NCBI RefSeq assembly: GCF_002042965.1
Contig: NZ_MZNT01000001.1
Span: 248,001 to 312,000, forward strand
Source of the DNA: Paenibacillus sp. 32352
GTDB lineage: Bacteria > Bacillota > Bacilli > Paenibacillales > NBRC-103111
DNA length: 64,000 nucleotides
Direction: 5' to 3'
The notes below the pieces were generated by a model. The model saw only the letters and a list, made by a program, of their open reading frames with translations. It was not told the DNA's origin and did not search any database. The position numbers and the translations under genes were made by a program. Shown one piece after another: positions 20,289 to 28,268 of this stretch (position 1 is its first letter; the number at the start of each line of letters is the position of its first letter).

Positions 20289-20978
20289 TCAATAATACCG
20301 CCGAGCCCCCGTATACTTGGGCCCCCAATAGCTGCTATCCAGCTTCTGAATATAGATGCCCGCCGAACGCGTGGCCGATATAAATTCCCCGTTGCCGATA
20401 TAAATCCCGGCATGAGATACGACACCGGGATCATTCAGCGCAAAGAACACCCAATCCCCCGGCTGCAAGCTCGATCGCGATACACGGGTCCCCATTGCAG
20501 CCATCTCCGCAGCGGTAGTGCGGTTTAACGAAACCCCGAATTTATTGAACATAAAGTAAATAAAGCCCGAGCAGTCGAAGCCGTCTGGCGTCGCGCCGCC
20601 CCAAACATAAGGCACCCGCATATAATGAGAGGCATCCTGTACGATTTGTTTTTTTACAAGGGCATGGGAGATGGCGGTTTGAGTGGCTGCATCGGCGGCG
20701 CCGGTTACAGGCAGACTGTAGGCCTGTTGAAAAGCGCGTACAGCTTGAGCCGTAATGGATCCGAAATAGGCGGTGTTATTCGGGTATGTAAAATAACCTA
20801 ATGCTTTGAGATTGCTTTGCAAGGTACCGACGCCGGGATCGGACATTCCTTGAGAAAGCACGGTCGAAGCGGTGCCCGCGGCGGAGGCCGCATAGACGTG
20901 TTGGCCGCCGGAAAGCGGCAGAAGCGAGGATAACCCGACAAGACCTGCGGTCAAAGTGATTGCAAGCGTTTTCCTCAA
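20289..20978 (-). CDS. Secreted NlpC/P60 endopeptidase with peptidoglycan-binding domain
   Basis: The likely start is TTG at 20978 (MRKTLAITLTAGLVGLSSLL after initiation), because a signal peptide begins there and GGGAGAGGGAG lies upstream; no in-frame ATG has both. A PG_binding_1 repeat follows (DPGVGTLQSNLKALGYFTYPNNTAYFGSITAQAVRAFQQAY). The NlpC/P60 domain has DGFDCSGFIYFMF (catalytic Cys) and VVSHAGIYIGNG (catalytic His). It cleaves peptide cross-links in the cell wall outside the cell. It is transcribed divergently from cotJABC; TTGCCG-N16-TATAAA in the shared region could be its promoter. Confidence 0.85.
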   Translation of the reverse strand: MRKTLAITLTAGLVGLSSLLPLSGGQHVYAASAAGTASTVLSQGMSDPGVGTLQSNLKALGYFTYPNNTAYFGSITAQAVRAFQQAYSLPVTGAADAATQTAISHALVKKQIVQDASHYMRVPYVWGGATPDGFDCSGFIYFMFNKFGVSLNRTTAAEMAAMGTRVSRSSLQPGDWVFFALNDPGVVSHAGIYIGNGEFISATRSAGIYIQKLDSSYWGPKYTGARRYY

Positions 20979-21040
20979 AGAACATTCAACTCCCTCTCCC
21001 CGATTTGCCGGGGTCTGATGAATTTGTTCCCATTTTATAC

Positions 21041-21070
21041 TCATAATGGACGAGGCGGCAATGTATAAAT
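21041..21070 (+). promoter_or_regulatory. Weak sigma-E-like sequence upstream of cotJA
   Basis: TCATAAT at 21041 resembles the sigma-E -35 and is the same heptamer as in the ytrH promoter. The -10 position 14 nt further (TGTATAAA) is a poor match to CATACAnT. B. subtilis cotJABC is known to depend on sigma-E, so a promoter is expected here; this one is only tentative. Confidence 0.25.
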
Positions 21071-21109
21071 ATTGGTAGTAGATTTTCTCAATAAAGGAGG
21101 CAATCATCC

Positions 21110-21319
21110 ATGTTCACGCAGGAAAAAGTATGGTGCCCGTACGTTGGCCCTTTTGACCCTTGCCCGCCGATACGAGAAAGGGTATATTCGACCCCGCCCC
21201 AATTGTATATTCCGTTCCAGCCGCCTAATCTTCCACAATGGTCTCCCCGCGAGGCATTAAAAAAAGGGACGTTATGGCCCGCACTTTACAGTCCTTATGA
21301 ACCGAGACCGAGACTATAG
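21110..21319 (+). CDS. cotJA: Spore coat-associated protein CotJA
   Basis: A 69-aa Pro/Tyr-rich protein (EKVWCPYVGPFDPCPPIRERVYSTPP, then LQWSPREALKKGTLWPALYSPYE-like end) typical of CotJA, a coat or coat-associated protein of spore formers. AAAGGAGG precedes the ATG by an ideal distance. It is the first gene of cotJABC, with cotJB 23 bp downstream. In B. subtilis the operon is made in the mother cell under sigma-E, and CotJA and CotJC interact and are both needed for coat incorporation. Confidence 0.92.
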   Translation: MFTQEKVWCPYVGPFDPCPPIRERVYSTPPQLYIPFQPPNLPQWSPREALKKGTLWPALYSPYEPRPRL

Positions 21320-21342
21320 GCCGGAAAGGAGTGGATCAGTCG

Positions 21343-21609
21343 ATGGAAGACAAACGAATGCCGGATCATTATTACGCCATGCTGGAAGAGCTTCAGGCCA
21401 TTGATTTCGTACTCGTGGAGCTTACGCTGTATCTCGATACCCATCCGCTGGATAACGGCGCTCTTGAGCAGTATAACCAATACGCCCAGCAGCGCATGCA
21501 TCTGGCCCATCAATTTGAACGGGAGTTCGGTCCTTTGAAAAGCTATGGACAGAGCTTCTCGGCATATCCATGGCAATGGATCGATACGCCGTGGCCTTGG
21601 CAGGTTTAA
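21343..21609 (+). CDS. cotJB: Spore coat protein CotJB
   Basis: ATG at 21343 (MEDKRMPDHYYAMLEELQAIDFVLVEL) is chosen; an in-frame GTG at 21331 directly abuts the AAAGGAG and cannot use it. The 88-aa protein has the typical CotJB helix (LQAIDFVLVELTLYLDTHP) and the aromatic tail QSFSAYPWQWIDTPWPWQV. It lies between cotJA and cotJC. Confidence 0.92.
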   Translation: MEDKRMPDHYYAMLEELQAIDFVLVELTLYLDTHPLDNGALEQYNQYAQQRMHLAHQFEREFGPLKSYGQSFSAYPWQWIDTPWPWQV

Positions 21610-21648
21610 TCGCAGCGGCACGATAACCGAAGGGAGAGGAGCAGTGAA

Positions 21649-22218
21649 ATGTGGATTTATGAGAAAAAACTGCAATACCCGGTCAGGGTAAGCAAGTGTG
21701 ATCCTCATATGGCGAGGCTGTTGCTGGAGCAATACGGGGGAGCGGACGGGGAGCTTGCAGCCGCGCTGCGTTACATGAATCAGCGTTACACGATTCCGGA
21801 TAAAATCATCGGGCTGTTGACGGATATATCTACCGAGGAGTTTGCGCATCTGGAGATGATTGCTACGATGGTTTACAAGCTCACAAAGGACGCGACCGCA
21901 GAGCAAATTAAAGCGGCGGGTCTTGATCCCCATTATGTAAGCCATGACAAGGCGCTATTTTATGAGAATGCTTCAGGGGTTCCTTGGACTGCCGCTTACA
22001 TACAGGCGAAGGGAGACCCTATCGCGGATTTGTATGAAGATATTGCCGCAGAGGAGAAGGCGCGGGCTACGTATCAGTGGCTTATCGATATGACGGATGA
22101 CGTGGATCTACAGGACGGATTGAAGTATTTACGGGAAAGAGAGGTAGTCCATTCTTTACGGTTCCGGGAAGCGGTCGAAATATTGAAATCGGAGCGGGGA
22201 ACGAAGAAAGTGTTCTAG
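21649..22218 (+). CDS. cotJC: CotJC, manganese-catalase-like spore coat protein
   Basis: A 189-aa four-helix-bundle protein of the manganese catalase family. It begins MWIYEKKLQYPVRVSKCDPHMARLLLEQYGG. The metal-binding helices are recognisable: LLTDISTEEFAHLEMIATMVYKL and DIAAEEKARATYQWLIDMTDD with REREVVHSLRFREAVE. It may detoxify peroxide at the spore surface; catalysis is inferred from the family. GGGAGAGGAG precedes the ATG. Last gene of cotJABC. Confidence 0.93.
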   Translation: MWIYEKKLQYPVRVSKCDPHMARLLLEQYGGADGELAAALRYMNQRYTIPDKIIGLLTDISTEEFAHLEMIATMVYKLTKDATAEQIKAAGLDPHYVSHDKALFYENASGVPWTAAYIQAKGDPIADLYEDIAAEEKARATYQWLIDMTDDVDLQDGLKYLREREVVHSLRFREAVEILKSERGTKKVF

Positions 22219-22250
22219 CCATAGGAGAGGAGCGGCATGAGCAGATAGCA

Positions 22251-22294
22251 AAAGCATCCCGAAAGACGCCTGCCAGGCTCGGGATGCTTTTTTG
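22251..22294. terminator. Terminator after cotJC
   Basis: AAAGCATCCCGA pairs with TCGGGATGCTTTTTT around an inner GCCTG/CAGGC. It lies 33 bp past the cotJC stop and could also end the minus-strand gene at 22332. Confidence 0.85.
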
Positions 22295-22331
22295 ACATGT
22301 AGCATGCGTGGTTTCTTGCCAAAATGAAGAA

Positions 22332-22730
22332 TCAGGATTTTTTGGCTTTAGAACGGTTAGTGCGTTTAGAACGATTAGAAAGATTAGAACGATTAGAAAG
22401 ATTAGAGGGATTGGTTGGATTAGATGGATTAGAGCGATTTTGCCTATGTCCGCCATGCCAGCCTCCGTGGCCTCCATGCCAGCCGCCATGACCACCATGC
22501 CAGCCTCCGTGGCCTCCATGCCAGCCGCCATGACCGCCATGCCAACCACCATGGTCTCCATGCCAGCCTCCGTGCCAACCGCCATGACCGCCATGACCGC
22601 CGTGCCAGCCGCCATGCCAACCTCCCGGCCAACCGCCGCCATACCAGCCCCCGTATGGGTAACTCCAAGTGCTGTAGGTACCGATAGGAACCGTCACAAC
22701 GGTTGGATAAGTATAGGGAATATAAGCCAT
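22332..22730 (-). CDS. His-Gly-Gly-Trp repeat protein, possible spore surface protein
   Basis: ATG at 22730 (MAYIPYTYPTVVTVPIGTYS) lies 9 nt after AAAGGAG; an ATG two codons earlier is possible. After about 30 residues the protein becomes an array of WHGGHGGWHGG-type units (about residues 35-95). It ends with a Ser/Asn-rich tail of short repeats (NPSNPT, SNLSNRS) rich in Arg and Lys. The DNA shows matching short tandem repeats. Such low-complexity Gly/His/Tyr proteins are common in spore coats, and it lies next to cotJABC, but no family is recognised. His and Gly content suggests possible metal binding or cross-linking, which is inference. Confidence 0.7.
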   Translation of the reverse strand: MAYIPYTYPTVVTVPIGTYSTWSYPYGGWYGGGWPGGWHGGWHGGHGGHGGWHGGWHGDHGGWHGGHGGWHGGHGGWHGGHGGWHGGHGGWHGGHRQNRSNPSNPTNPSNLSNRSNLSNRSKRTNRSKAKKS

Positions 22731-22866
22731 TGCCATAGTCTCCTTTGCTTGTTTTGATACCAACAATGTATGCTCGGGAGACAAATCGTGATACTTGACC
22801 TAGAGAAATAGGCATTTGTCATGCATAAAAAAAGAGAGCGGCACCGCCGCCCAAAATCCAAAGCTT

Positions 22867-23067
22867 CTATTTGGCAAAATAATATATGATAGCGGCGATG
22901 ATTAGAACAATGATAATGATCCATGTGATAGTACCCGCTTTAGAGCTGCTTTTTTGGTCAGGTGGGGATGCGGCTTGATCCGTTGAGCTTAAGAAGGTTC
23001 CGCAATACTTACAGACAATGTCTCCGTCACTCATCTTTTCATTACATTTTGAACAAAATTTCACCAT
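22867..23067 (-). CDS. Zinc-ribbon small membrane protein, 66 aa
   Basis: The start is ATG at 23067 (MVKFCSKCNEKMSDGDIVCKYCG). Two CxxC pairs, CSKC and CKYC, spaced as in zinc-ribbon domains fill the first 25 residues. A Ser/Lys-rich linker follows, then one C-terminal membrane helix (TITWIIIIVLIIAAIIYYFAK). The layout, a cytoplasmic zinc ribbon on a tail anchor, is frequent in bacilli, but the function is unknown. The ribosome site (GGGTGAT) is weak. The region 23083-23362 upstream contains no further gene that I can support. Confidence 0.75.
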   Translation of the reverse strand: MVKFCSKCNEKMSDGDIVCKYCGTFLSSTDQAASPPDQKSSSKAGTITWIIIIVLIIAAIIYYFAK

Positions 23068-23362
23068 TTGCATCACCCGCAATCTGATGGATTTTGTTAA
23101 CTAGGCGCTTCATTACATATGTATGGTTCAACCATCGTTCCATCCATATCCAGAATGGATTGATAAACAATAAATATGCTTGAAGTGAGATGAATTGCTC
23201 GGATTCACAAGGCTGCATTGACACGTGGAGATTATTGGAATTATGATGTCTAAAGGATACTTTACACGTCCGCTATGACTTCCCTATGAGCTTAATGCTT
23301 AGGAAAGCCTCGTTTGACAATGATCATGTATAAAAAGAAAACAGCATTCGGAGGAGTTAACC

Positions 23363-24055
23363 ATGAAACCGACTTTATCCAAGCCGGAAGCGATGATATT
23401 TGATTTGGACGGAACGTTGTTCCAGACGGAAACGCTGCTTCTGCCGGCTTACCATGCCACATTTGACCAGCTGAGGGCTGAAGGAGCCTATTCGGGACCT
23501 ACGCCGCCGGAGAGCGAAATATTGGGGAGCCTGGGGATGCTGCTCGAGCATATATGGCAGCGGGTGATGCCGGATACGGATGTTCAGGTGCACCGCAGAG
23601 CGGATGAATTGCTGCTGGACTATCAAATTCAGGGTCTGCTGCGCGGGGAAGGGCGGCTGTACGATGGAGTTGCGGATACGCTGAAGGCGCTGCATGAGCA
23701 AGGCGTTCGCCTGTTCGTAGCGAGCAATGGGCTGGAGTCTTATGTGAAAAATGTTATTCAGCATAAAGGGCTGGGACCTTTATTCGAAGGTTTATACAGT
23801 GCCGGAGAATTCAGAACCCGTTCCAAGGTGGATCTGGTCCGCATGCTGTTGGAAACCTATAACGTAAAGACGGCCTGGATGGTCGGGGATCGTTCCTCTG
23901 ATGTGGAAGCGGGTCTTGAGAACGGGTTAACGGTTATCGGCTGCGATTATGCCGGTTTCCGTAAAGAAGGGGAGCTGGAGGGAGCCCATGAGCAAATCGG
24001 CAGCTTTAGTGAGCTGTTCTCTCTGCTTCAGACTTCGCTGCAGCAGTCCCGATAA
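23363..24055 (+). CDS. HAD-family phosphatase, phosphoglycolate-phosphatase-like
   Basis: A 230-aa haloacid-dehalogenase hydrolase. Motif I is MIFDLDGTLFQTE at residues 11-23, motif II is LFVASNGLESY, a Lys for motif III lies in RSKVDLV, and motif IV is AWMVGDRSSDVEAG. A helical cap lies between motifs I and II. This is the type of PpaX/Gph and related sugar-phosphate or pyrophosphate phosphatases; the substrate cannot be read from the sequence. CGGAGGAG lies before the ATG. It stands alone between the zinc-ribbon gene and the riboswitch. Confidence 0.85.
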   Translation: MKPTLSKPEAMIFDLDGTLFQTETLLLPAYHATFDQLRAEGAYSGPTPPESEILGSLGMLLEHIWQRVMPDTDVQVHRRADELLLDYQIQGLLRGEGRLYDGVADTLKALHEQGVRLFVASNGLESYVKNVIQHKGLGPLFEGLYSAGEFRTRSKVDLVRMLLETYNVKTAWMVGDRSSDVEAGLENGLTVIGCDYAGFRKEGELEGAHEQIGSFSELFSLLQTSLQQSR

Positions 24056-24344
24056 AACATCAATTTCAAAAAGGTTGCACTTGGAGCTGTCAATTTCATA
24101 GGAAATTAATGGGGAGGCCGGAATTTCGGTCTCCCTTTCATTTACATCCAAAGCCTGTTTTTTCGCGGAATAACCCCTATGCAAGCTGAAATATTTTACA
24201 ATCCTCTACTTTTTCTGGCTGCTCAGGTATGCCGATGGAATAATTTGCACCATGAAATAGCCAGGTGCCCATGCTACACTAGAGTGGCTCAAAAAACCAG
24301 AAACGCGGTTTCAACGCCGCTTGGGTTATATAGGGCAAAATCAT

Positions 24345-24460
24345 AATAAAGGCCGAAGCTAATAGAAGCACGGGGGAACCAATCTTTGGGGTGAAGCCGC
24401 ATCAGCGGCAGGGTGATTGACCTTTGACCCGAATCCGTCAGCTAACCTCGCAGGCCGAAA
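24345..24460 (+). promoter_or_regulatory. Cyclic-di-AMP riboswitch (ydaO/yuaA type)
   Basis: The conserved segments of the ydaO/yuaA motif are present in order: ACGGGGGAACCAAT, TTTGGGGTGAAGCCGC, a variable hairpin (GCCGCATCAGCGGC), CAGGGTGATTGACC, and TTGACCCGAATCCGTCAGCTAACCTCGCAGGC. The GGCC ends can close the P1 stem. This riboswitch class binds cyclic di-AMP and usually turns off genes for potassium transport and cell-wall hydrolases. It sits directly before an NlpC/P60 gene, a known kind of target. The exact 5' boundary is approximate. Confidence 0.93.
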
Positions 24461-24476
24461 AAAGGAGAGGTTTATT

Positions 24477-25028
24477 TTGAATCGTTTGATGAAAATTGTT
24501 TTGACAAGTGCTTTGGCACTTAGCCCGATTATCGGTGTAACTGGAGTATCCGCAGCTCCCGCAACAACATCTACCGTATCGAGCACCAAGGCGTCGACAT
24601 TATCTGTTGCCGCTAAACGGGACAAGGTTGTTAAAACGGCGCTTTCTCTGCAGGGTAAAGTTCAGTATGTTCCGTGGACACAACGCCAAGAGGCCCACGC
24701 TCCATATAAAACGGACTGCTCCGGTTTTACGGCTCTCGTTTATAAGCTCGCTAACATTGGAGTTACTCTAGTTGATAGAGACGATGACCATCAAGCCCAA
24801 GTAGGAACAAAAATCACTTCCTACAAGAACCTGCAAAAGGGCGACCTGCTGTTCTTCGGTAACATTGGAAGCTCGAAAAGCATGAAAGACGTAGGCCACG
24901 TCGGGATCTATATCGGTAACGGTAAAATGATTCACAACATCAACAGCAAATCCGACGTGAAAATTTCGGATATCAACTCGAGCTACTACAAAAACAAATT
25001 TATGTTCGCTAGAAGAGTAATTAAATAA
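24477..25028 (+). CDS. Secreted NlpC/P60 endopeptidase under a cyclic-di-AMP riboswitch
   Basis: The start is TTG at 24477 with AAAAGGAG 9 nt before it; the longer frame upstream would be translated from inside the riboswitch and is rejected. The 183-aa protein has a signal peptide (MKIVLTSALALSPIIGVTGVSA) and a short Ser/Thr linker. The NlpC/P60 domain has YKTDCSGFTALVYKLA (Cys) and VGHVGIYIGNGKMIH (His). It probably cuts gamma-D-Glu-mDAP type bonds in cell-wall peptides during growth or division. Control by cyclic di-AMP would link hydrolase synthesis to turgor. It ends with a strong terminator. Confidence 0.9.
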   Translation: MNRLMKIVLTSALALSPIIGVTGVSAAPATTSTVSSTKASTLSVAAKRDKVVKTALSLQGKVQYVPWTQRQEAHAPYKTDCSGFTALVYKLANIGVTLVDRDDDHQAQVGTKITSYKNLQKGDLLFFGNIGSSKSMKDVGHVGIYIGNGKMIHNINSKSDVKISDINSSYYKNKFMFARRVIK

Positions 25029-25069
25029 TAGGGCACGTACCTTAATCTAGCCTGAATATAAAAAAATAA

Positions 25070-25120
25070 AAGCCTTCCAAGCCTGGGACCCGGATAACGG
25101 CCCGCTTGGAAGGTTTTTTC
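25070..25120 (+). terminator. Terminator after the riboswitch-controlled hydrolase
   Basis: CCTTCCAAGC ... GCTTGGAAGG followed by TTTTTT, with an inner GGGCCG-type pairing. A single-gene transcription unit is implied. Confidence 0.88.
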
Positions 25121-25208
25121 CATATTTACAGCTGTATAATTTCGATGATCCCCGCAATGTACCGGAATCAGCTGCGGAGACAAGGCCTCATTTTTTGTGA
25201 TTCTAGCG

Positions 25209-26291
25209 TTAAAGAATTTTAAAGTCCGACTGATGATGGTATCTGGGGATATGTTTTTTTAAGTGATGGACCATTTTTGACATGCGCTCCGCTTCGTTTC
25301 CATTCCGGTTCGGATGTTTTTCCAGCGTGTTTAATAATGGAACGACCCGAAAAGCGGTACGTCCTCCAATCTTGGTGCTGCGAGTCCATGTAGGGATAAA
25401 ATCGGCCTGAACGATCTGTACCCTTCCATCGTCATGCTTTCGAATATGAAGACGGTTAATAAGACCGGTCAGCGTATGATCGTTTCCGTATAATCGGGTG
25501 GAAACGAAATTCCCCAAGGAATAAGCGGCGTACCTTTTTTTCTTGACCCCGGTAATATCCCTGGATTCCTGGAAAATAGCCGGTTGGATGACATGGGAAT
25601 GCGCCCCGAGAATAATATCGGCACCGTGCTTGAACAGTAGTTGGAAGTAGCGCTTCTGCTCCTCATTCGGATACTTGCTGTATTCTCTTCCGAAGTGCAT
25701 GCATACGATAATAAGATCCACCGATCTCGACTTTAGCCTTCGGATGTCGGATATGATTTTGCTTGGACTAATCCGATTGACGGCCCAGGATTGACCGCTT
25801 GGTACCGGGATTCGGTTGGTTGTTTTAGTATAGGACAAAATACCGATTTTGATTCCTTTGACATTTTTAATCAATAATTGTTGAGAATCTTTGTGCGTGC
25901 GGAAAGTTCCCGTATGCGACAACCCCTTGGAGTCAAGCACCTTAAGGGTTCGTTTCAGTCCGTTAATGCCGCAATCCATACAATGGTTGTTTGCCGTTGT
26001 CAGTACGTCGAATCCCAGCCTTTTTAAAGTGCTGGCAAAGGAATCGGGACAATTGAACAGCGGCCATCCGGTTTTGGCGCTTCTTCGCGATACGGTGTAC
26101 CCGATCTCCGGGCCTGAAAAAGTGGTTTCTAGATTTCCAATGGTTAGATCTGCATCACGCAAATAGGGAGCAACCGGTTCAAATATATCGTCAAAGGAAT
26201 AACGCTTCTCTCCGGTGACTCTGGCGCTGCCAATAAGTCGATATTTCATTAAAAAATCCCCGACCGCGGCGATCGTAATGTCCGTACTCAT
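25209..26291 (-). CDS. CapA-family metallophosphatase-like protein (poly-gamma-glutamate type)
   Basis: ATG at 26291 (MSTDITIAAVGDFLMKYRL) follows GGGGATGGGTC; the open frame continues 23 codons further but without a site. The 360-aa protein carries the PGA_cap/CapA pattern: AVGDFLMK, LTIGNLETTFSG, TTANNHCMDCG, VCMHFGREYSKYP, ADIILGAHSHVIQP and YSLGNFVS. CapA proteins take part in poly-gamma-glutamate synthesis or release and are metallophosphatase-like. No signal peptide or membrane anchor is visible, unlike classical CapA, so this is likely a cytoplasmic version. It stands beside six YheC/YheD genes and has a sigma-K-type promoter (26355-26383), so a spore-surface role is suggested. Confidence 0.85.
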   Translation of the reverse strand: MSTDITIAAVGDFLMKYRLIGSARVTGEKRYSFDDIFEPVAPYLRDADLTIGNLETTFSGPEIGYTVSRRSAKTGWPLFNCPDSFASTLKRLGFDVLTTANNHCMDCGINGLKRTLKVLDSKGLSHTGTFRTHKDSQQLLIKNVKGIKIGILSYTKTTNRIPVPSGQSWAVNRISPSKIISDIRRLKSRSVDLIIVCMHFGREYSKYPNEEQKRYFQLLFKHGADIILGAHSHVIQPAIFQESRDITGVKKKRYAAYSLGNFVSTRLYGNDHTLTGLINRLHIRKHDDGRVQIVQADFIPTWTRSTKIGGRTAFRVVPLLNTLEKHPNRNGNEAERMSKMVHHLKKHIPRYHHQSDFKIL

Positions 26292-26354
26292 GACCCATCC
26301 CCGTTTCTGTTGAAATAATCGTCTGCCGGGCCCTCGAAGAGTGGAACCGCATAA

Positions 26355-26383
26355 TATCATATGAGCCTGCCGTTGGATCTGTC
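26355..26383 (-). promoter_or_regulatory. Sigma-K-type promoter for the CapA-like gene
   Basis: On the minus strand GACA, a 16-nt spacer, then CATATGATA: AC-N17-CATAnnnTA, with the whole -10 matching. The -10 nonamer is shared, except its last base, with the boxes at 29743 and 37053. It lies 64 bp before the chosen start. Confidence 0.6.
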
Positions 26384-26544
26384 TTTGCTTTATAAGCCCA
26401 TTTTTGGAGGTAAAGCGTTTAGTCCTATATGAATACAGGCGAGGTACTCTTTCCTTTGGAGCCGAATAGTATAAGTAACGTCATATTGCTTGGTTGTATG
26501 TATTGGCGTTCAACCGCTGCTCATCACACGGAGGAGATCCTACA

Positions 26545-27330
26545 GTGAAAGGAAATTTGCTTAAGTATCCCGGCGGAAAATGGTTGAAGCACGAGGCGCT
26601 TTGGAGTGAAGATGCGCTTCGCGCCCTGTTGCCGGAGACGGAGATGTTTTCTGCGGACACGTTCATTCAAATGATCGAAAAGCATACGGTCCTTTTTCTC
26701 AAACCGGATCTTGGAATGAGGGGACAAGGCATTATTAAGGTATCACGGGAAGAAGGCGGAGCCTGCATCGTCAGGACAGCTGCAAAGACCTACAGATACC
26801 GTAACGTAAATGATGCCTCCCACAAGCTGAATAAGCTGACGGAGGGCAAAAGCTATATTGTTCAGCAAGGGATAGATTTGATCAGGATTAAAGGAAGCCC
26901 GGTAGATTTCCGGGTGCTGCTCCATATCGGACCTAATAACAGGTGGAGATTTTTTGGAATCATGGGGAAGGTAGCGGCCAAAAATCAATTCGTTACTAAC
27001 CACAGCAGCGGCGGAAAGCCCATCCGGCTGCACCAGGCCCTGTCTCTTACGCTTGGCATCGGAAGAAAGGACGCCCCCCAGTGGGATGAACGGATCAAGA
27101 AGCTATCCTTTACCATTGCCAGAGCTATGAAGAAGCATTATCCGAACATTACGGAGCTGGGACTGGACATTGCCATTGATAAAAGTCACAAAATTTGGCT
27201 GCTCGAGGCCAATACCAAGCCGCAATATCAGTTATTCAGGTACCATGCCAATCCGTATCTGTATGGAAATATCGTCAAATCTGTCCGGCATCTTAGGGCC
27301 GCGGCACTTACGAAAGCGTCACGGCGTTAA
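26545..27330 (+). CDS. Short YheC/YheD-family ATP-grasp protein, 261 aa
   Basis: GTG at 26545 follows GGAGGAGATCCTACA. The 261-aa product (MKGNLLKYPGGKWLKHEALW...) is the shortest paralogue in the cluster. It lacks the N-terminal region of the longer members and is close to a bare ATP-grasp domain: LFLKPDLGMRGQGIIKVS (ATP-binding lysine and Gly-rich loop), SYIVQQGIDLIRIKGSPVDFRVLLH and ELGLDIAIDKSHKIWLLEANTKPQ (metal-binding E-x-N). The active-site residues look intact. YheC/YheD proteins are endospore coat-associated in B. subtilis; their substrates are unknown. Ends at a terminator (27356). Confidence 0.88.
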   Translation: MKGNLLKYPGGKWLKHEALWSEDALRALLPETEMFSADTFIQMIEKHTVLFLKPDLGMRGQGIIKVSREEGGACIVRTAAKTYRYRNVNDASHKLNKLTEGKSYIVQQGIDLIRIKGSPVDFRVLLHIGPNNRWRFFGIMGKVAAKNQFVTNHSSGGKPIRLHQALSLTLGIGRKDAPQWDERIKKLSFTIARAMKKHYPNITELGLDIAIDKSHKIWLLEANTKPQYQLFRYHANPYLYGNIVKSVRHLRAAALTKASRR

Positions 27331-27355
27331 ACCGGAACAAAGACCGTTAGGGAAG

Positions 27356-27397
27356 AAAGCTCCTTTTGTCATAACGACAGAGGAGCTTTCTTTTTTA
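27356..27397 (+). terminator. Terminator after the short ATP-grasp gene
   Basis: AAAGCTCC..TGTC-ATAA-GACA.AGGAGCTTT followed by CTTTTTT. Confidence 0.85.
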
Positions 27398-27485
27398 AAT
27401 CTGTCTAATGCAGACAGGTTGGTTCATTTGTCCCTATCAACGGCTTCCGCCGCAACGTATTGTACAATATCCGGAGGTGACAAGT

Positions 27486-28184
27486 ATGAGAATCAGTAAG
27501 CATGTGCTGGCGAAGAACAGTAAGTTCGAGACGCCTTATTACATTATCGACGGAGAGCTGCAGGGAAGCACGGTTATGATAACGGCAGGTGTTCACGGGA
27601 CAGAACGGGCAGGCTTTCTCTCTGCGAAGAAGCTGCTAGAACAGCTTCGAAGCGATGTTATTCATATCCGCAGAGGCAGGTTGATTATTATTCCTGTCGT
27701 CAATCGGATCGCAGTTCGGCGGCGTATAAGGGGAGTTCCGGATCTGAACCGGACGTTCCCGAGACGCTATGGCAGAAGGCGTGCCCGTCATCCGCTCTCT
27801 AGAGCGGTGTTCCGGCTTGCACGAGAGCAGGGTCCGGATTGGTATGTGGATTTGCATGAAGCGAACGGGCTGTTCCGAATCCAACCGAAGGCATTGGGAC
27901 AAACCTTAATCGTCAATCCGGGAAGCAAGGTCATTCCATTCTCCAAAAGAATCATTCGACGAATAAATCCATCCATCAAGAGGAGATCGAGACGGTTCTC
28001 TCTCCTTCAGCGCAAATTGCCCGGTTCGGGCCGTTCAGCCGCGTACCGTTTGCTGCATGCCAAAGCCATAACAGTAGAAACGGGAATCAGATTGCCCCTC
28101 GAAGAACGTATCCGATACCAAATGAAAATAGTGAGCAGCATATTAAAAGAAGCGGGTTTAATCAAAACAGGGGATGAATCCTGA
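27486..28184 (+). CDS. Succinylglutamate desuccinylase / aspartoacylase family zinc hydrolase
   Basis: ATG at 27486 (MRISKHVLAKNSKFETPYYIIDGE) follows CCGGAGGTGA. The 232-aa protein belongs to the AstE/AspA branch of the M14-like zinc carboxypeptidase fold. Zinc ligands and catalytic residues are visible: His37 and Glu40 in GVHGTERAG, VPDLNRTFP, His in YVDLHEANG, and the catalytic Glu in ITVETGI. Members hydrolyse amide bonds of N-acyl amino acids. It is unusually rich in Arg (RRRIRGV, RRYGRRRARHP, RRINPSIKRRSRR), giving it a strongly basic character. Placed among ATP-grasp ligase genes, it may trim their product; that is inference. Confidence 0.82.
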   Translation: MRISKHVLAKNSKFETPYYIIDGELQGSTVMITAGVHGTERAGFLSAKKLLEQLRSDVIHIRRGRLIIIPVVNRIAVRRRIRGVPDLNRTFPRRYGRRRARHPLSRAVFRLAREQGPDWYVDLHEANGLFRIQPKALGQTLIVNPGSKVIPFSKRIIRRINPSIKRRSRRFSLLQRKLPGSGRSAAYRLLHAKAITVETGIRLPLEERIRYQMKIVSSILKEAGLIKTGDES

Positions 28185-28190
28185 CAAAAG

Positions 28191-28221
28191 AAAGCGCCGC
28201 TTGGGTTTAAGCGGCGCTTCG
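28191..28221. terminator. Hairpin between two convergent genes (28184 and 28269)
   Basis: AAGCGCCGCTT-GGGTTT-AAGCGGCGCTT, a perfect 11-bp stem. On the minus strand it is followed by TTCTTTTG, so it best serves the minus-strand gene ending at 28269, but it can act on both. Confidence 0.8.
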
Positions 28222-28268
28222 CAGGGCTGTGTGAAATGATGGAATGAGGGCTGAAAGAAAGTTTGAAC

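Noticed and set aside
22308..22757. Open frame on the plus strand through the His-Gly-Gly-Trp repeats (Met/Pro/Ala repeats)
   Set aside because: A repeat DNA opens several frames; the minus-strand frame has AAAGGAG and a sensible N-terminus, this one does not.
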